A DNA stretch of 24,153 nt from an uncultured bacterium (GCA_905214955.1 CAJMON010000052.1:1-24153); one strand, 5' to 3'. Numbered from the stretch's first letter, positions 6,399-13,714 are shown. The notes: a model not told the origin generated them from the letters alone. Numbers and translations are program-made.

Positions 6399-7868
6399 TT
6401 ACTGGATCTGTGAGAACAGATCTTTTACGGTCGGATAGATCTTCACAAATTTACTGTATCTTTCCTCATATTTTGCAGTCAGTTCCGGATCTGGCTCAAT
6501 GGTATCAACCACTTCCACGATCTTAGCAGCAGCTTCTTCTACACTTGCATACTCGCCACATGCAACAGCTGCCAGCATAGCGCCGCCAAGTCCCGGTCCT
6601 TCTTCGCTCTTGATTACATCTACTTTGATGCCCAGAACGTTTGCCATGATCTTCTTCCACAGCGGGCTCTTTGCTCCACCGCCGCAGATCTTGGTGCGCT
6701 CAATCTTGATGCCCAGAGATTTTGCAACTTCGAAGGAATCACGGATTGCAAATGCAACACCTTCCAGCACTGCCTGATACATATCAGAACGTGTGGTATC
6801 CATGGTCATGCCGATAAAAGTACCTCTTGCGTTGGGGTTGTTGTGCGGAGATCGCTCACCCATCAGATACGGCAGGAAGAATACATTGTTCTCGCCAAGC
6901 TTTGTGATCTTCTTCTGCTCTCCGGCAAAATCGGTGCTTCCGATGATCTCTTCCATCCACCACTTGTTGCAGGATGCAGCACTTAACATGCAGCCCATCA
7001 GGTGGTATTTTCCATTTGCATGTGCAAATGCGTGAAGTGCGTTGTTTTTATCTACACCGAACTTGTCACTGGAAACGAAGATGGTTCCGGAGGTTCCTAA
7101 GGAAATGTTGCACATACCATCGCCTACTGTACCGGTTCCAACAGCGGCTGCCGCATTGTCACCAGCACCTGCTGCTACTTTTACAGAAGCCGGGATACCC
7201 AGTTCTGCTGCAACGTCTTCTTTTACAGTGCCTACGACTTCGTAGCTTTCATAAATCTTTGCTACCTGGTTCTCGGTAATGCCGCAGATATCCAGCATTT
7301 CTTTGGACCAGCATTTGTTCTTCACATCAAAGATCAGCATACCGGATGCATCGGATACATCCGTGCAGAAAGAACCGGTCAGCTTGTATGCAATATAATC
7401 TTTGGGAAGCATGATTTTGCTGATCTTCTCAAAGTTTTCCGGCTCATTGTTGCGTACCCAGAGAATCTTCGGTGCGGTAAATCCGGCAAATGCAATGTTT
7501 GCGGTGTACTCGGAAAGTTTGTCTTTGCCGATTACGTTGTTCAGGTAATCGGTCTCTTTCTGGGTACGTCCATCGTTCCACAGGATTGCTGGACGGATTA
7601 CGTTGTCCTGATCATCCAAAATTACCAGTCCGTGCATCTGGCCGCCAAAGCTGATGCCTGCAATCTGGCTCTTGTCAGCATCCTTTACCAGCTCTTTGAT
7701 ACCGGTCTTTACTGCTTCCCACCAGTCTTCCGGTTTCTGCTCAGACCAGCCCGGATGCGGGAAGTATAAAGGATATTCTTTTGAAACTACATTTTCAATG
7801 GTGCCGTCTGCAGCCATGAGCAGAAGTTTTACGGCAGAGGTTCCTAAGTCAACGCCAATATACAGCAT
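6399..7868 (-). CDS. xylB: Xylulokinase-type FGGY carbohydrate kinase
   Basis: A 489-residue two-domain FGGY kinase that uses ATP to phosphorylate a ketose, nominally D-xylulose to xylulose 5-phosphate. The N-terminal GVDLGTSAVK phosphate-binding loop, the GGQMHGLV substrate loop (75-82), WNDGRT (97-102), the catalytic aspartate in AGAGDN (D237) and the C-terminal GGGAKSP are all present, and the full length is standard. GGAGAA precedes the ATG. It lies downstream of an isomerase of the fucose/arabinose type, not a xylose isomerase, so the true substrate may be a ketose other than D-xylulose. A strong hairpin (7923-7960) lies between the isomerase and this gene, which may lower its expression relative to the two upstream genes. 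Confidence 0.9.
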   Translation of the reverse strand: MLYIGVDLGTSAVKLLLMAADGTIENVVSKEYPLYFPHPGWSEQKPEDWWEAVKTGIKELVKDADKSQIAGISFGGQMHGLVILDDQDNVIRPAILWNDGRTQKETDYLNNVIGKDKLSEYTANIAFAGFTAPKILWVRNNEPENFEKISKIMLPKDYIAYKLTGSFCTDVSDASGMLIFDVKNKCWSKEMLDICGITENQVAKIYESYEVVGTVKEDVAAELGIPASVKVAAGAGDNAAAAVGTGTVGDGMCNISLGTSGTIFVSSDKFGVDKNNALHAFAHANGKYHLMGCMLSAASCNKWWMEEIIGSTDFAGEQKKITKLGENNVFFLPYLMGERSPHNNPNARGTFIGMTMDTTRSDMYQAVLEGVAFAIRDSFEVAKSLGIKIERTKICGGGAKSPLWKKIMANVLGIKVDVIKSEEGPGLGGAMLAAVACGEYASVEEAAAKIVEVVDTIEPDPELTAKYEERYSKFVKIYPTVKDLFSQIQ

Positions 7869-7922
7869 ATCTGTTCTCCTTTTTTTCCATCTGGTTGTTT
7901 TTCTTTTTACTGAAGCTAGCTC

Positions 7923-7960
7923 AAAAATTCAGCCGGCACAGCCCGAAGGCCGCACCGGCT
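7923..7960 (-). terminator. Terminator-like hairpin between isomerase and kinase genes
   Basis: On the minus strand the 13-bp stem 7960-7931 closes on a TTCG tetraloop (outer AGCCGG/CCGGCT, with three G-T pairs inside) and is followed by TTTTT (7927-7923). The kinase start is only 55 bases further on and I see no promoter in that gap, so this is probably a partial terminator or an mRNA-stabilising hairpin within one operon. Confidence 0.75.
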
Positions 7961-7983
7961 GTGACTGTCCGTTTTATGATTGA

Positions 7984-9468
7984 TTATGCAAACGGATTTT
8001 CGGTCGGATAACGTACGCCTGCCGGCTGGTTGTATCCGATCTCAGAAACATCTACGCCAATGTACTTGAATACTTCATACAGAGCTTTTCCGAAATGTCC
8101 GAAAGCAACAGCTCCGTGATGCGGATAACCGCCCTCAAGCAGTACGTGACGGTAGAATCTGCCCATCTCCGGAATAGCGAAGATACCAACGCCGCCGAAG
8201 GAACGTGTAGCAACCGGAAGTACCTCACCGTTTGCGATGTAAGCACGCAGCTTGTTGTCAGCTGTGCTCTGCAGACGATAGAATGTAATGTCGCCCGGTA
8301 CAATGTCACCTTCCAGAGTCCCCTGGGTAACTTCTTCCGGAAGAGATCTTGCCATAATGAACTGATACTTCATGCTGCATCCAGACAGCTTCTTGCTGGT
8401 GGTATTTCCGCAATGGAAGCCCATGAATACATCGTTCAGACCGTAGTTGAATTTGCCCTTGATATCGCTTGCGTACATATCCTTCGGTACGGTGTTGTTG
8501 ATATCCAGCAGGGTAACTGCATCGTTGCTTACGCAGGTACCGATGAACTCAGACAGAGCGCCATAAATATCTACTTCGCAGGATACCGGGATTCCTCTAC
8601 CGGTCAGACGGCTGTTTACATAGCAGGGAACGAATCCGAACTGTGTCTGGAATGCAGGCCAGCATTTTCCAGCCAGTGCTACGTATTTACGGTATCCTCT
8701 GTGCTCCTCGATCCAGTCAAGCAGAGTCAGTTCGTACTGAGCCAGTTTCGGCAGGATTTCCGGTTTCTTATTGCCGGCACCCAGCTCTTCTTCCATATCT
8801 TTTACAACATCCGGGATTCTCGGATCGTTTGCATGTTTGTTGAATGCTTCGAACAGATCCAGCTCGGAGTTCTCTTCGATCTCAACACCTAAATTGTACA
8901 GCTGTTTGATCGGAGCGTTGCAGGCAAGGAAGTTTAACGGACGGGGACCAAAGCTGATGATCTTCAGATCAGACAGTCCGATGATAGCGCGTGCGATGGG
9001 CACGAACTCATGAATCATATCTGCACAGTCTTCAGCATCACCGATAGGATACTCCGGAACATATGCTTTTACATTGCGCAGCTGCAGGTTGTAGCAGGCA
9101 TTCAGCATACCGCAGTAAGCATCTCCACGTCCGCCGACCAGATTGTCGCCAGTCTCTTCTGCTGCTGCTACGAACATCTTCGGACCATCGAAGTGTTTTG
9201 CAAGCAGGGTCTCGGAAATTTCCGGGCCAAAGTTTCCAAGATATACAGCCAGAGCATTACATCCAGCTTTCTTGATGTCCTCCAGAGCCTGTACCATATG
9301 GATTTCACTTTCTACAATACAGATCGGACATTCGTAAATCTCTGCTGCGTCATATTTCTTTGTATAAGCGTCAATCAGAGCTTTTCTTCTGTTTACAGAC
9401 AGATCCTCCGGGAAACAATCACGGCTGACTGCCACAACACCTATTTTTACTTTGGGCATGTTAATCAT
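7984..9468 (-). CDS. L-fucose/L-arabinose isomerase family protein
   Basis: A 494-residue aldose-ketose isomerase of the FucI/AraA fold. The likely metal ligands are E298 (SCEVDIYGA), D322 (LLDINN) and H352 (GFHCGNT), in the order and spacing of the family. The N-terminal half (KIGVVAVSRDCFP, GGRGDAYCGM) is the usual substrate-entry domain. The start at 9468 (MINMPK) has AGGAGG eight bases upstream; a longer reading frame to 9564 overlaps the previous gene and has no such signal, and the second ATG at 9459 is a weaker alternative. It sits 37 bases after the DUF4867 gene and before a xylulokinase-type kinase, so it probably makes the ketose that the kinase uses. The sugar is not known. Confidence 0.88.
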   Translation of the reverse strand: MINMPKVKIGVVAVSRDCFPEDLSVNRRKALIDAYTKKYDAAEIYECPICIVESEIHMVQALEDIKKAGCNALAVYLGNFGPEISETLLAKHFDGPKMFVAAAEETGDNLVGGRGDAYCGMLNACYNLQLRNVKAYVPEYPIGDAEDCADMIHEFVPIARAIIGLSDLKIISFGPRPLNFLACNAPIKQLYNLGVEIEENSELDLFEAFNKHANDPRIPDVVKDMEEELGAGNKKPEILPKLAQYELTLLDWIEEHRGYRKYVALAGKCWPAFQTQFGFVPCYVNSRLTGRGIPVSCEVDIYGALSEFIGTCVSNDAVTLLDINNTVPKDMYASDIKGKFNYGLNDVFMGFHCGNTTSKKLSGCSMKYQFIMARSLPEEVTQGTLEGDIVPGDITFYRLQSTADNKLRAYIANGEVLPVATRSFGGVGIFAIPEMGRFYRHVLLEGGYPHHGAVAFGHFGKALYEVFKYIGVDVSEIGYNQPAGVRYPTENPFA

Positions 9469-9505
9469 TATCTTTTCCTCCTGAAATAGTTTTTTATAAA
9501 AGTAA

Positions 9506-10126
9506 TCACTCAATAGTGATATTTTCACCTTTGATGCCGTTGTAAGCGCCTTCGATCTTTGCATCCGGATGAGCTACCAGCCATTTGTTTGTAGCTGTCA
9601 GCAGACGATCTTCGTCTCCTGCGGTGTGTGCTTCCTTCAGCGGAAGATTGGTGTCTTTCGGCAGAACGATGGCTACCTGGAATCCTTCTTCTGCAGGTGA
9701 GCAGGGAGCATAATGCAGAGTGGTCGCATACACTTCCACTGCCATGCCTTCCGGCAGGAAAAATGCTTCTACTTTTGAAGAATCATAAGAGAAATCCTCT
9801 TCCAAATCCTGTCTTAAACCAACCAGCAGAACTGCATCTGTAGCAGCTACGTTGATCTCTGAGGAACGATGATACTCCATAGCATTCATAGTCTTGTTGT
9901 AACCGTTGCAATAACCGATCTGGATCGGCATCTCTCCGTAAGTAGTATCCTGCAGTGCTTTGTAAACACCTTTGGCAGCTTCCAGCTCCGGAACTGACGG
10001 TTCATAAGCCACGTCCCTGGTCAGAGGGGTTTTTTTCAGTCTGGCTACAAGATCTGTGAAGTCTACATTTTTTACGACCCGGCCGTATTTGCGGAATTCC
10101 GGATCTGTTACCTTGTAGATTTTCAT
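9506..10126 (-). CDS. DUF4867 family protein, probably cupin-like
   Basis: A 206-residue soluble protein. MKIYKVTDPEFRKYGRVV, the GEMPIQIGYCNG segment, EYHRSSEINVA and TLHYAPC match my memory of DUF4867. The EYH...E pattern followed later by LHYAP resembles the metal-binding layout of a cupin, an inference from motif spacing. It is the first gene of the sugar operon and the promoter and palindromic operator lie directly upstream. The ribosome binding site is modest (GGAAGG, seven bases before the ATG). A role in handling a sugar or sugar acid, for example as an epimerase or anomer-acting enzyme, is a guess from the neighbours only. Confidence 0.82.
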   Translation of the reverse strand: MKIYKVTDPEFRKYGRVVKNVDFTDLVARLKKTPLTRDVAYEPSVPELEAAKGVYKALQDTTYGEMPIQIGYCNGYNKTMNAMEYHRSSEINVAATDAVLLVGLRQDLEEDFSYDSSKVEAFFLPEGMAVEVYATTLHYAPCSPAEEGFQVAIVLPKDTNLPLKEAHTAGDEDRLLTATNKWLVAHPDAKIEGAYNGIKGENITIE

Positions 10127-10162
10127 GGCAACCTTCCATCCTTTCTTTTAATTAGTTTATTG

Positions 10163-10183
10163 ACTGAACTTTATGAGTTCAGT
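10163..10183 (-). promoter_or_regulatory. Palindromic operator of the DUF4867-isomerase operon
   Basis: ACTGAACT, five bases, AGTTCAGT: a perfect 8-bp inverted repeat that overlaps the last three bases of the -10 box and covers the transcription start. This is the classic place for a repressor. No regulator gene lies in the window, so the protein is unknown; a sugar-responsive GntR, DeoR or LacI type is possible. Confidence 0.7.
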
Positions 10184-10209
10184 ATACGTCTTGCCTCGTA
10201 TTTTGTCAA
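10181..10209 (-). promoter_or_regulatory. Sigma-A promoter of the DUF4867-isomerase operon
   Basis: On the minus strand, TTGACA (10209-10204), 17 bases, then TATACT (10186-10181): one mismatch from consensus over both boxes. It fires away from the divergent YdcF-like gene, whose own -10 box lies about 50 bases away. Confidence 0.88.
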
Positions 10210-10231
10210 TACTTTTCCTCCGTCTTTTTCC

Positions 10232-10260
10232 TTTTGCTTTTTATTTTTCTCTGGTATACT
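10232..10260 (+). promoter_or_regulatory. Extended -10 promoter of the DUF218 gene
   Basis: TGG-TATACT (10252-10260) is an extended -10 element; the -35 (TTTTGC at 10232-10237) is weak. A start site near 10267 falls just before GGAGGTGA (10269-10276), which argues for the TTG start at 10281. Confidence 0.6.
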
Positions 10261-10280
10261 GTCTTCATGGAGGTGATTTT

Positions 10281-10877
10281 TTGGCTTTTTTTGATGCACT
10301 GACGGATTTTATTTTTGTGGAAGATGCTCCTGACAAAGCAGACCTGATTCTGGTTCCCGGCAGCACCTCCGGAGAGCTTGCCCTGCACGCTGCCAATCTC
10401 TGGCACCAGGGATTTTCGGATCAGATTCTGGTCTCCGGACGCTGCAGCATTGGACTTTCTCATTTTCCAGGGGCCGATTCCCCTGCTGCCTATCAGGGCC
10501 GCATGTTTGATACGGAATGCAGTTTTCTCTCCCAGATTCTTCTGGATGAGGGTGTTCCGGAAACTTCGATTCTTAGGGAAGACCAGGCTTCTTTTACCTA
10601 TGAAAATGCCATTTTTTCCAAGCTGCTTACCGACCGCCTGGGGATTTTCCCAAAGACGGCCATTCTCTGCTGCAAGTCTTTCCATGCCAGACGTTCCCTG
10701 CTGTATTACCAGCTTCTTTACCCGGATACCCATTTTCTCGTCTGCCCGGTCACGGTCCAGAACATCACCAGGGACAACTGGACACAGACACCGGAGGCCA
10801 TTGATGTGGTGTTGGGGGAAGTAGAACGCTGCGGGACACAGTTTCATCAAATTCTGCGAGAGTACAGGAAAGGGTAA
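10281..10877 (+). CDS. DUF218/YdcF-like protein
   Basis: About 198 residues of the DUF218 (ElyC/SanA/YdcF) family. It shows ADLILVPGS near the start, a QILVSGR strand, the family's ENA box in SFTYENAIFSKLL, and SFHARRSLLYY with VCPVTV further on. Members bind nucleotide-like ligands or affect envelope biogenesis; the actual reaction is unknown. I use the TTG at 10281 because GGAGGTGA sits five bases before it and the -10 box is at 10255-10260. The longer frame from ATG 10173 would start upstream of that promoter and inside the divergent promoter, and its hydrophobic leader is probably just T-rich promoter DNA. Without that leader the protein is cytoplasmic. Confidence 0.8.
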   Translation: MAFFDALTDFIFVEDAPDKADLILVPGSTSGELALHAANLWHQGFSDQILVSGRCSIGLSHFPGADSPAAYQGRMFDTECSFLSQILLDEGVPETSILREDQASFTYENAIFSKLLTDRLGIFPKTAILCCKSFHARRSLLYYQLLYPDTHFLVCPVTVQNITRDNWTQTPEAIDVVLGEVERCGTQFHQILREYRKG

Positions 10878-10884
10878 ACCTCAA

Positions 10885-11168
10885 AGTATCATGTCTCCCC
10901 TTGTGCTTGCACAGGTCGACATGCCCTCTTCCACTTTTTATGATACCCACGGATTGCTCCGTGCTTTGCACTTCCACAATCCTCCCAGTTTTTATGATGC
11001 CTTACGAATTGCTCCGTGCTTTGCACTCTCGCAATTCTACCCGCTATTCACATATCGTGAAGCTGGCGCTTCCCTTCCATGCTCATATCGGGGCAGGTCC
11101 CAAGGTCTTACGTCCCCTCTCGTGCAAGCACAAGGGGACATAGACCTTGGGACCTTGGCATCATAAAA
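10885..11168. repeat. Intergenic nest of direct and inverted repeats
   Basis: This 280-bp gene-free stretch is almost entirely repeat. Two ~48-bp imperfect direct copies (10935-10982 and 10989-11037, offset 54) each hold a GTGC-TTT-GCAC hairpin inside an outer 6-bp stem; that stem is GGATTG/CAATCC in the first copy and GAATTG/CAATTC in the second. A ~20-bp inverted pair lies at 10891-10912 and 11122-11141, with a one-base bulge. TTTTATGATGCC (10990-11001) is inverted at 11157-11168. Smaller hairpins sit at 11047-11061 and 11059-11072. It resembles a MITE-like or REP-like element of unknown family. It has no coding potential that I trust. Confidence 0.75.
11096..11154. repeat. Large hairpin within the repeat nest
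   Basis: GGTCCCAAGGTC (11096-11107) pairs with GACCTTGGGACC (11143-11154). Inside, GTCCCCT pairs with AGGGGAC and GTGC-AA-GCAC forms the tip. The arm at 11122-11141 can instead pair with 10891-10912, giving two competing folds. There is no T-run directly after, so it is not a standard terminator. Confidence 0.8.
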
Positions 11169-11244
11169 TTTTATTTACCCCCTTTCTTTTTCAGGCAGTT
11201 CGTATTAAAATAGAAATAGCTGAATATTGGAAAGGAGAACAGCC

Positions 11245-11574
11245 ATGTCTAAAATTTTTAAAAAGCTTCTTATCGGCGGAACAGCCGTTGCTGCCGTTGC
11301 AGCCGGCATTGCATATTTTTATAAGAAGAAACATGAGAATTCCGGTTCCTGGAATGATGATATGGAAGATTTCGAAGACGGCCTGGATCAGGAAAAAACC
11401 GAAGAACCTTCCGAAGAGCCCGCAGCAGGCACTGAAGATGCCAAGCGTGAATATGTCACACTCCATGTGGAACATAAAGCTGAGACTGTTCCTGAAGAGC
11501 CCTCCAAGGAAGAAGAGTCCGAGGAAGAACCTCTGGATGATGATCTGGATGACGAGGAAGAAGACAATCAGTAA
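11245..11574 (+). CDS. Small membrane-anchored acidic protein
   Basis: A 109-residue hypothetical protein. Residues 1-25 (MSKIFKKLLIGGTAVAAVAAG onward) form one hydrophobic helix flanked by lysines, then comes a long low-complexity acidic tail (Glu/Asp-rich, ending in DDDLDDEEEDNQ). The positive residues before the helix and KKK after it suggest a single-pass anchor with no clear cleavage site; the orientation of the tail is uncertain. AAAGGAG lies at 11231-11237 before the ATG. Such proteins are common in Lachnospiraceae but have no known function. It is a single-gene unit between the repeat nest and a strong terminator. Confidence 0.78.
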   Translation: MSKIFKKLLIGGTAVAAVAAGIAYFYKKKHENSGSWNDDMEDFEDGLDQEKTEEPSEEPAAGTEDAKREYVTLHVEHKAETVPEEPSKEEESEEEPLDDDLDDEEEDNQ

Positions 11575-11583
11575 TGTAAAAGG

Positions 11584-11613
11584 CCTGGACGGCAGCCCGT
11601 CCAGGTTTTTTTT
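11584..11613 (+). terminator. Intrinsic terminator, probably bidirectional
   Basis: CCTGGACGG-CAGC-CCGTCCAGG followed by eight T residues (11606-11613). On the other strand the stem is followed by TTTT, so it can also end the converging VanZ-like transcript. Confidence 0.92.
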
Positions 11614-11625
11614 CTGCCAGACACA

Positions 11626-12189
11626 TCAACACTTGGTTCCGTGAATTAATTTTGATTTTCTTCTGCATATTTCAAGCAGTGCATATCCAAGAATCCCGCC
11701 TAGGAAATTGTTGATCAGATCATCCACCTGAAAATATCCTCTTCCCGTAATCAGCTGGGTAGTTTCGATGCACAGAGTCATCAGCCCTGCAAGCAGTGCC
11801 ATGCGTTTCCACCGGTCTGTCCCAGGAAATACCATCGGCAGAAGAATCCCCGCCGGAACAAAAAGCAGTACATTTTCCACTTCAAACATCACCGCCCGCA
11901 GCTGAAATCTCCAGGTTTCAAAAGGCAGAAGGCTGAATCCATTGCGTGAGCCCTGTTCTCTGTTAAAAAACGTAAGCCCGGCAAGCCCCGTAAGGTAAAA
12001 GGAGCATAAAAAGATAGCTCCCACTTTTTTCCGCTGAACCGTCTGCCTGCCAGCTCTGCTTTTCACAAGACTTATCAGAACTGCCGCCATGCCTGCTGCC
12101 ATTCCTGCCGGAATATAGGCCCAGATATCCAGCAGATCTTTTTTCAGATAATATCCAAATATTGCTGTACACCTCCAAATGCAGAACAA
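11626..12189 (-). CDS. VanZ-like integral membrane protein
   Basis: Up to 187 residues with about five hydrophobic segments and VanZ-family landmarks: LTFFNRE, the SLLPFETW box, ENVLLFVPAGILLPM, and the signature ETTQLITGRGYFQVDDLINNFLGGILGY. VanZ gives low-level teicoplanin resistance in enterococci; most homologues are general envelope proteins of unknown role. The start is uncertain. The outermost possible start is TTG at 12189 with no ribosome binding site, while a good GGAGG (12172-12176) stands nine bases before an in-frame ATA (12160-12162) and no ATG, GTG or TTG. It follows the glycosylphosphotransferase gene by only about ten bases, so both are probably co-transcribed. Confidence 0.83.
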   Translation of the reverse strand: MFCIWRCTAIFGYYLKKDLLDIWAYIPAGMAAGMAAVLISLVKSRAGRQTVQRKKVGAIFLCSFYLTGLAGLTFFNREQGSRNGFSLLPFETWRFQLRAVMFEVENVLLFVPAGILLPMVFPGTDRWKRMALLAGLMTLCIETTQLITGRGYFQVDDLINNFLGGILGYALLEICRRKSKLIHGTKC

Positions 12190-12199
12190 GGAGACCGCT

Positions 12200-13618
12200 T
12201 TATGCGGCCCCCTCTCCTTTGAAAATCACTTCCACTGTTTTAAACAGAATCTTGATATCCAGTCCCAGACTCCACTCAGTAATATACTGAGTATCCAGGC
12301 TTACAACCTTTTCAAAATCTGTGATGCTGCTTCTTCCGCTGACCTGCCACATACCGGTAAGTCCTGGCTTCGCGGCCAGTCTGCGTCTGTGATGCAGATC
12401 ATATTTTTCCCATTCATCGACTGTCGGCGGTCTGGTTCCCACCAGGCTCATGTCGCCTTTTAAGACATTCCAGAACTGCGTGAATTCATCCAGGCTGGTC
12501 TTTCGGATAAAATTGCCGACTCCTTTGATAATTCTAGGGTCATCATCCATTTTAAACATCATACCATCTTTGATGTTATTTTTATCCATCAATTCTTTTT
12601 TCCGCGCTTCTGCATCCGGATACATGGACCGGAACTTGTAAATGCGGAAACGCCGTCCATTTTTTCCTACCCGCTCCTGCGAGAAAAAAATCGGGCCAGG
12701 TGATTTTATGTAAATGGCAGGACCGATAAAGATCGTCAGGATTCCAGTCACAACTACGCCTGCAAGTCCCCCTGCAATATCCATCAGCCGTTTTAAGAAC
12801 AGCTGTCTGCCGGATGCAATCCGGATACTGGTGGAAAGCACGGTATAGCCTCCAAAATTTTCCACCGTCTTGGTATGAACATTTTCTTTGGAAACCCTGG
12901 TCAGACATTGGTGAACTGTAATACCCATCTCCAGAAACCGCTCCGTCTCCTTCTGAATCTCCACGTCATCCTGGAGATCCAGAAGCACCTCGTCCACGGC
13001 ACATTCTCTGGTGAAATCATCCACACCTTTTCCTCTGGTGACAACCGGAATTCCCTGAATGGTTCCTCCGCCAATCTCATCATCCAGCATACACATTCCT
13101 ACAATGTGGTAAACGCCGCTGGAATGTTTCTCCAGCACTTCCAGTGTCTCCGCAACTCTGTTCTTTCTCGTAATCAGGAACAGATTTCTGTCTCCTGCAT
13201 CGGTCTCCATCCGTTTCTGGAGCATCTTTTTCCATGCCGTACGTGCCAGCAGCAAAATGATAATGCCTTCTGCCCACAGTGCAAGCAACACAAATCTTGA
13301 GAAATGATCTGCCCTTTTTACAATAAAGAAATAAGCAAACATTCCTGCCATCATCAGGCTCACATGCTGGATCGCATACTTAAACTCCTGCAAAGTTCCT
13401 CTGCGCAGAACACTCTTGTATGATTCAAAGAAAAATCCCACGCAAAAATGCATCAATGCTAATACGATCCCGACTTCCAGCACATCCGGATCATGGAACA
13501 CATCCACCATGCCATTTCGGATAAATACTGTCACAAAAAACGCTGCCCACAAACAGATCAAGTCCAGGAGCATAAAGTCAATATGGTGTCCCCAGCTGGT
13601 CTTCCGTATTCTGTACAT
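12200..13618 (-). CDS. Polyprenyl glycosylphosphotransferase (initiating sugar transferase)
   Basis: A 472-residue membrane enzyme that moves a sugar phosphate from a UDP-sugar to undecaprenyl phosphate, the first step in building lipid-linked exopolysaccharide, capsule or O-unit glycans. Layout: four N-terminal transmembrane helices (about residues 12-130), a CoA-binding-like/Rossmann domain (about 140-260), a re-entrant helix (about 280-305) and the C-terminal bacterial sugar transferase domain. That domain shows SPGPIFFSQERVGKNG, YKFRSM, KTSLDEFTQFWNVLKGDMSLVGTRPP and KPGLTGMWQVSGR. The sugar cannot be assigned. GGGAGG precedes the ATG. No glycosyltransferase, flippase or polymerase gene is adjacent, so it is an orphan initiator; VanZ-like is its only partner. 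Confidence 0.93.
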   Translation of the reverse strand: MYRIRKTSWGHHIDFMLLDLICLWAAFFVTVFIRNGMVDVFHDPDVLEVGIVLALMHFCVGFFFESYKSVLRRGTLQEFKYAIQHVSLMMAGMFAYFFIVKRADHFSRFVLLALWAEGIIILLLARTAWKKMLQKRMETDAGDRNLFLITRKNRVAETLEVLEKHSSGVYHIVGMCMLDDEIGGGTIQGIPVVTRGKGVDDFTRECAVDEVLLDLQDDVEIQKETERFLEMGITVHQCLTRVSKENVHTKTVENFGGYTVLSTSIRIASGRQLFLKRLMDIAGGLAGVVVTGILTIFIGPAIYIKSPGPIFFSQERVGKNGRRFRIYKFRSMYPDAEARKKELMDKNNIKDGMMFKMDDDPRIIKGVGNFIRKTSLDEFTQFWNVLKGDMSLVGTRPPTVDEWEKYDLHHRRRLAAKPGLTGMWQVSGRSSITDFEKVVSLDTQYITEWSLGLDIKILFKTVEVIFKGEGAA

Positions 13619-13668
13619 GTTTCCTCCCGGCAGAGTTTCCTCCGCCTCATTTTTTCTATGATGTTTTT

Positions 13669-13698
13669 ATTATACACCCCACCTTCCCCATCTGCCAA
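13669..13698 (-). promoter_or_regulatory. Promoter of the glycosylphosphotransferase gene
   Basis: On the minus strand, TTGGCA (13698-13693), 18 bases, then a perfect TATAAT (13674-13669). The leader to the ATG is about 45 bases. Confidence 0.8.
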
Positions 13699-13714
13699 CC
13701 GTCATTTATGACGG
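13699..13714 (-). promoter_or_regulatory. Palindrome directly upstream of the -35 box
   Basis: CCGTCA-TTTA-TGACGG is a perfect 6-bp inverted repeat touching the -35 box, a position typical of an activator or of a repressor that blocks polymerase. The binding protein is unknown. Confidence 0.5.

Noticed and set aside
8095..8892. 265-residue frame antisense to the isomerase gene
   Set aside because: No recognisable domain, and it lies wholly within a well-supported gene on the other strand.
10206..10850. 214-residue frame antisense to the DUF218 gene
   Set aside because: Basic, Asn/Lys-rich shadow frame with no ribosome binding site.
10891..11166. Short frames across the intergenic repeat nest
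   Set aside because: The sequence is explained by hairpins and direct repeats, and the translations are low-quality Pro/Ser/Leu text.
683..11597. The 14-mer CCTGGACGGCAGCC shared by the htpG leader element (683-696) and the terminator at 11584-11597
   Set aside because: About one 14-base match is expected by chance in a window this size, and the surrounding sequences are unrelated.
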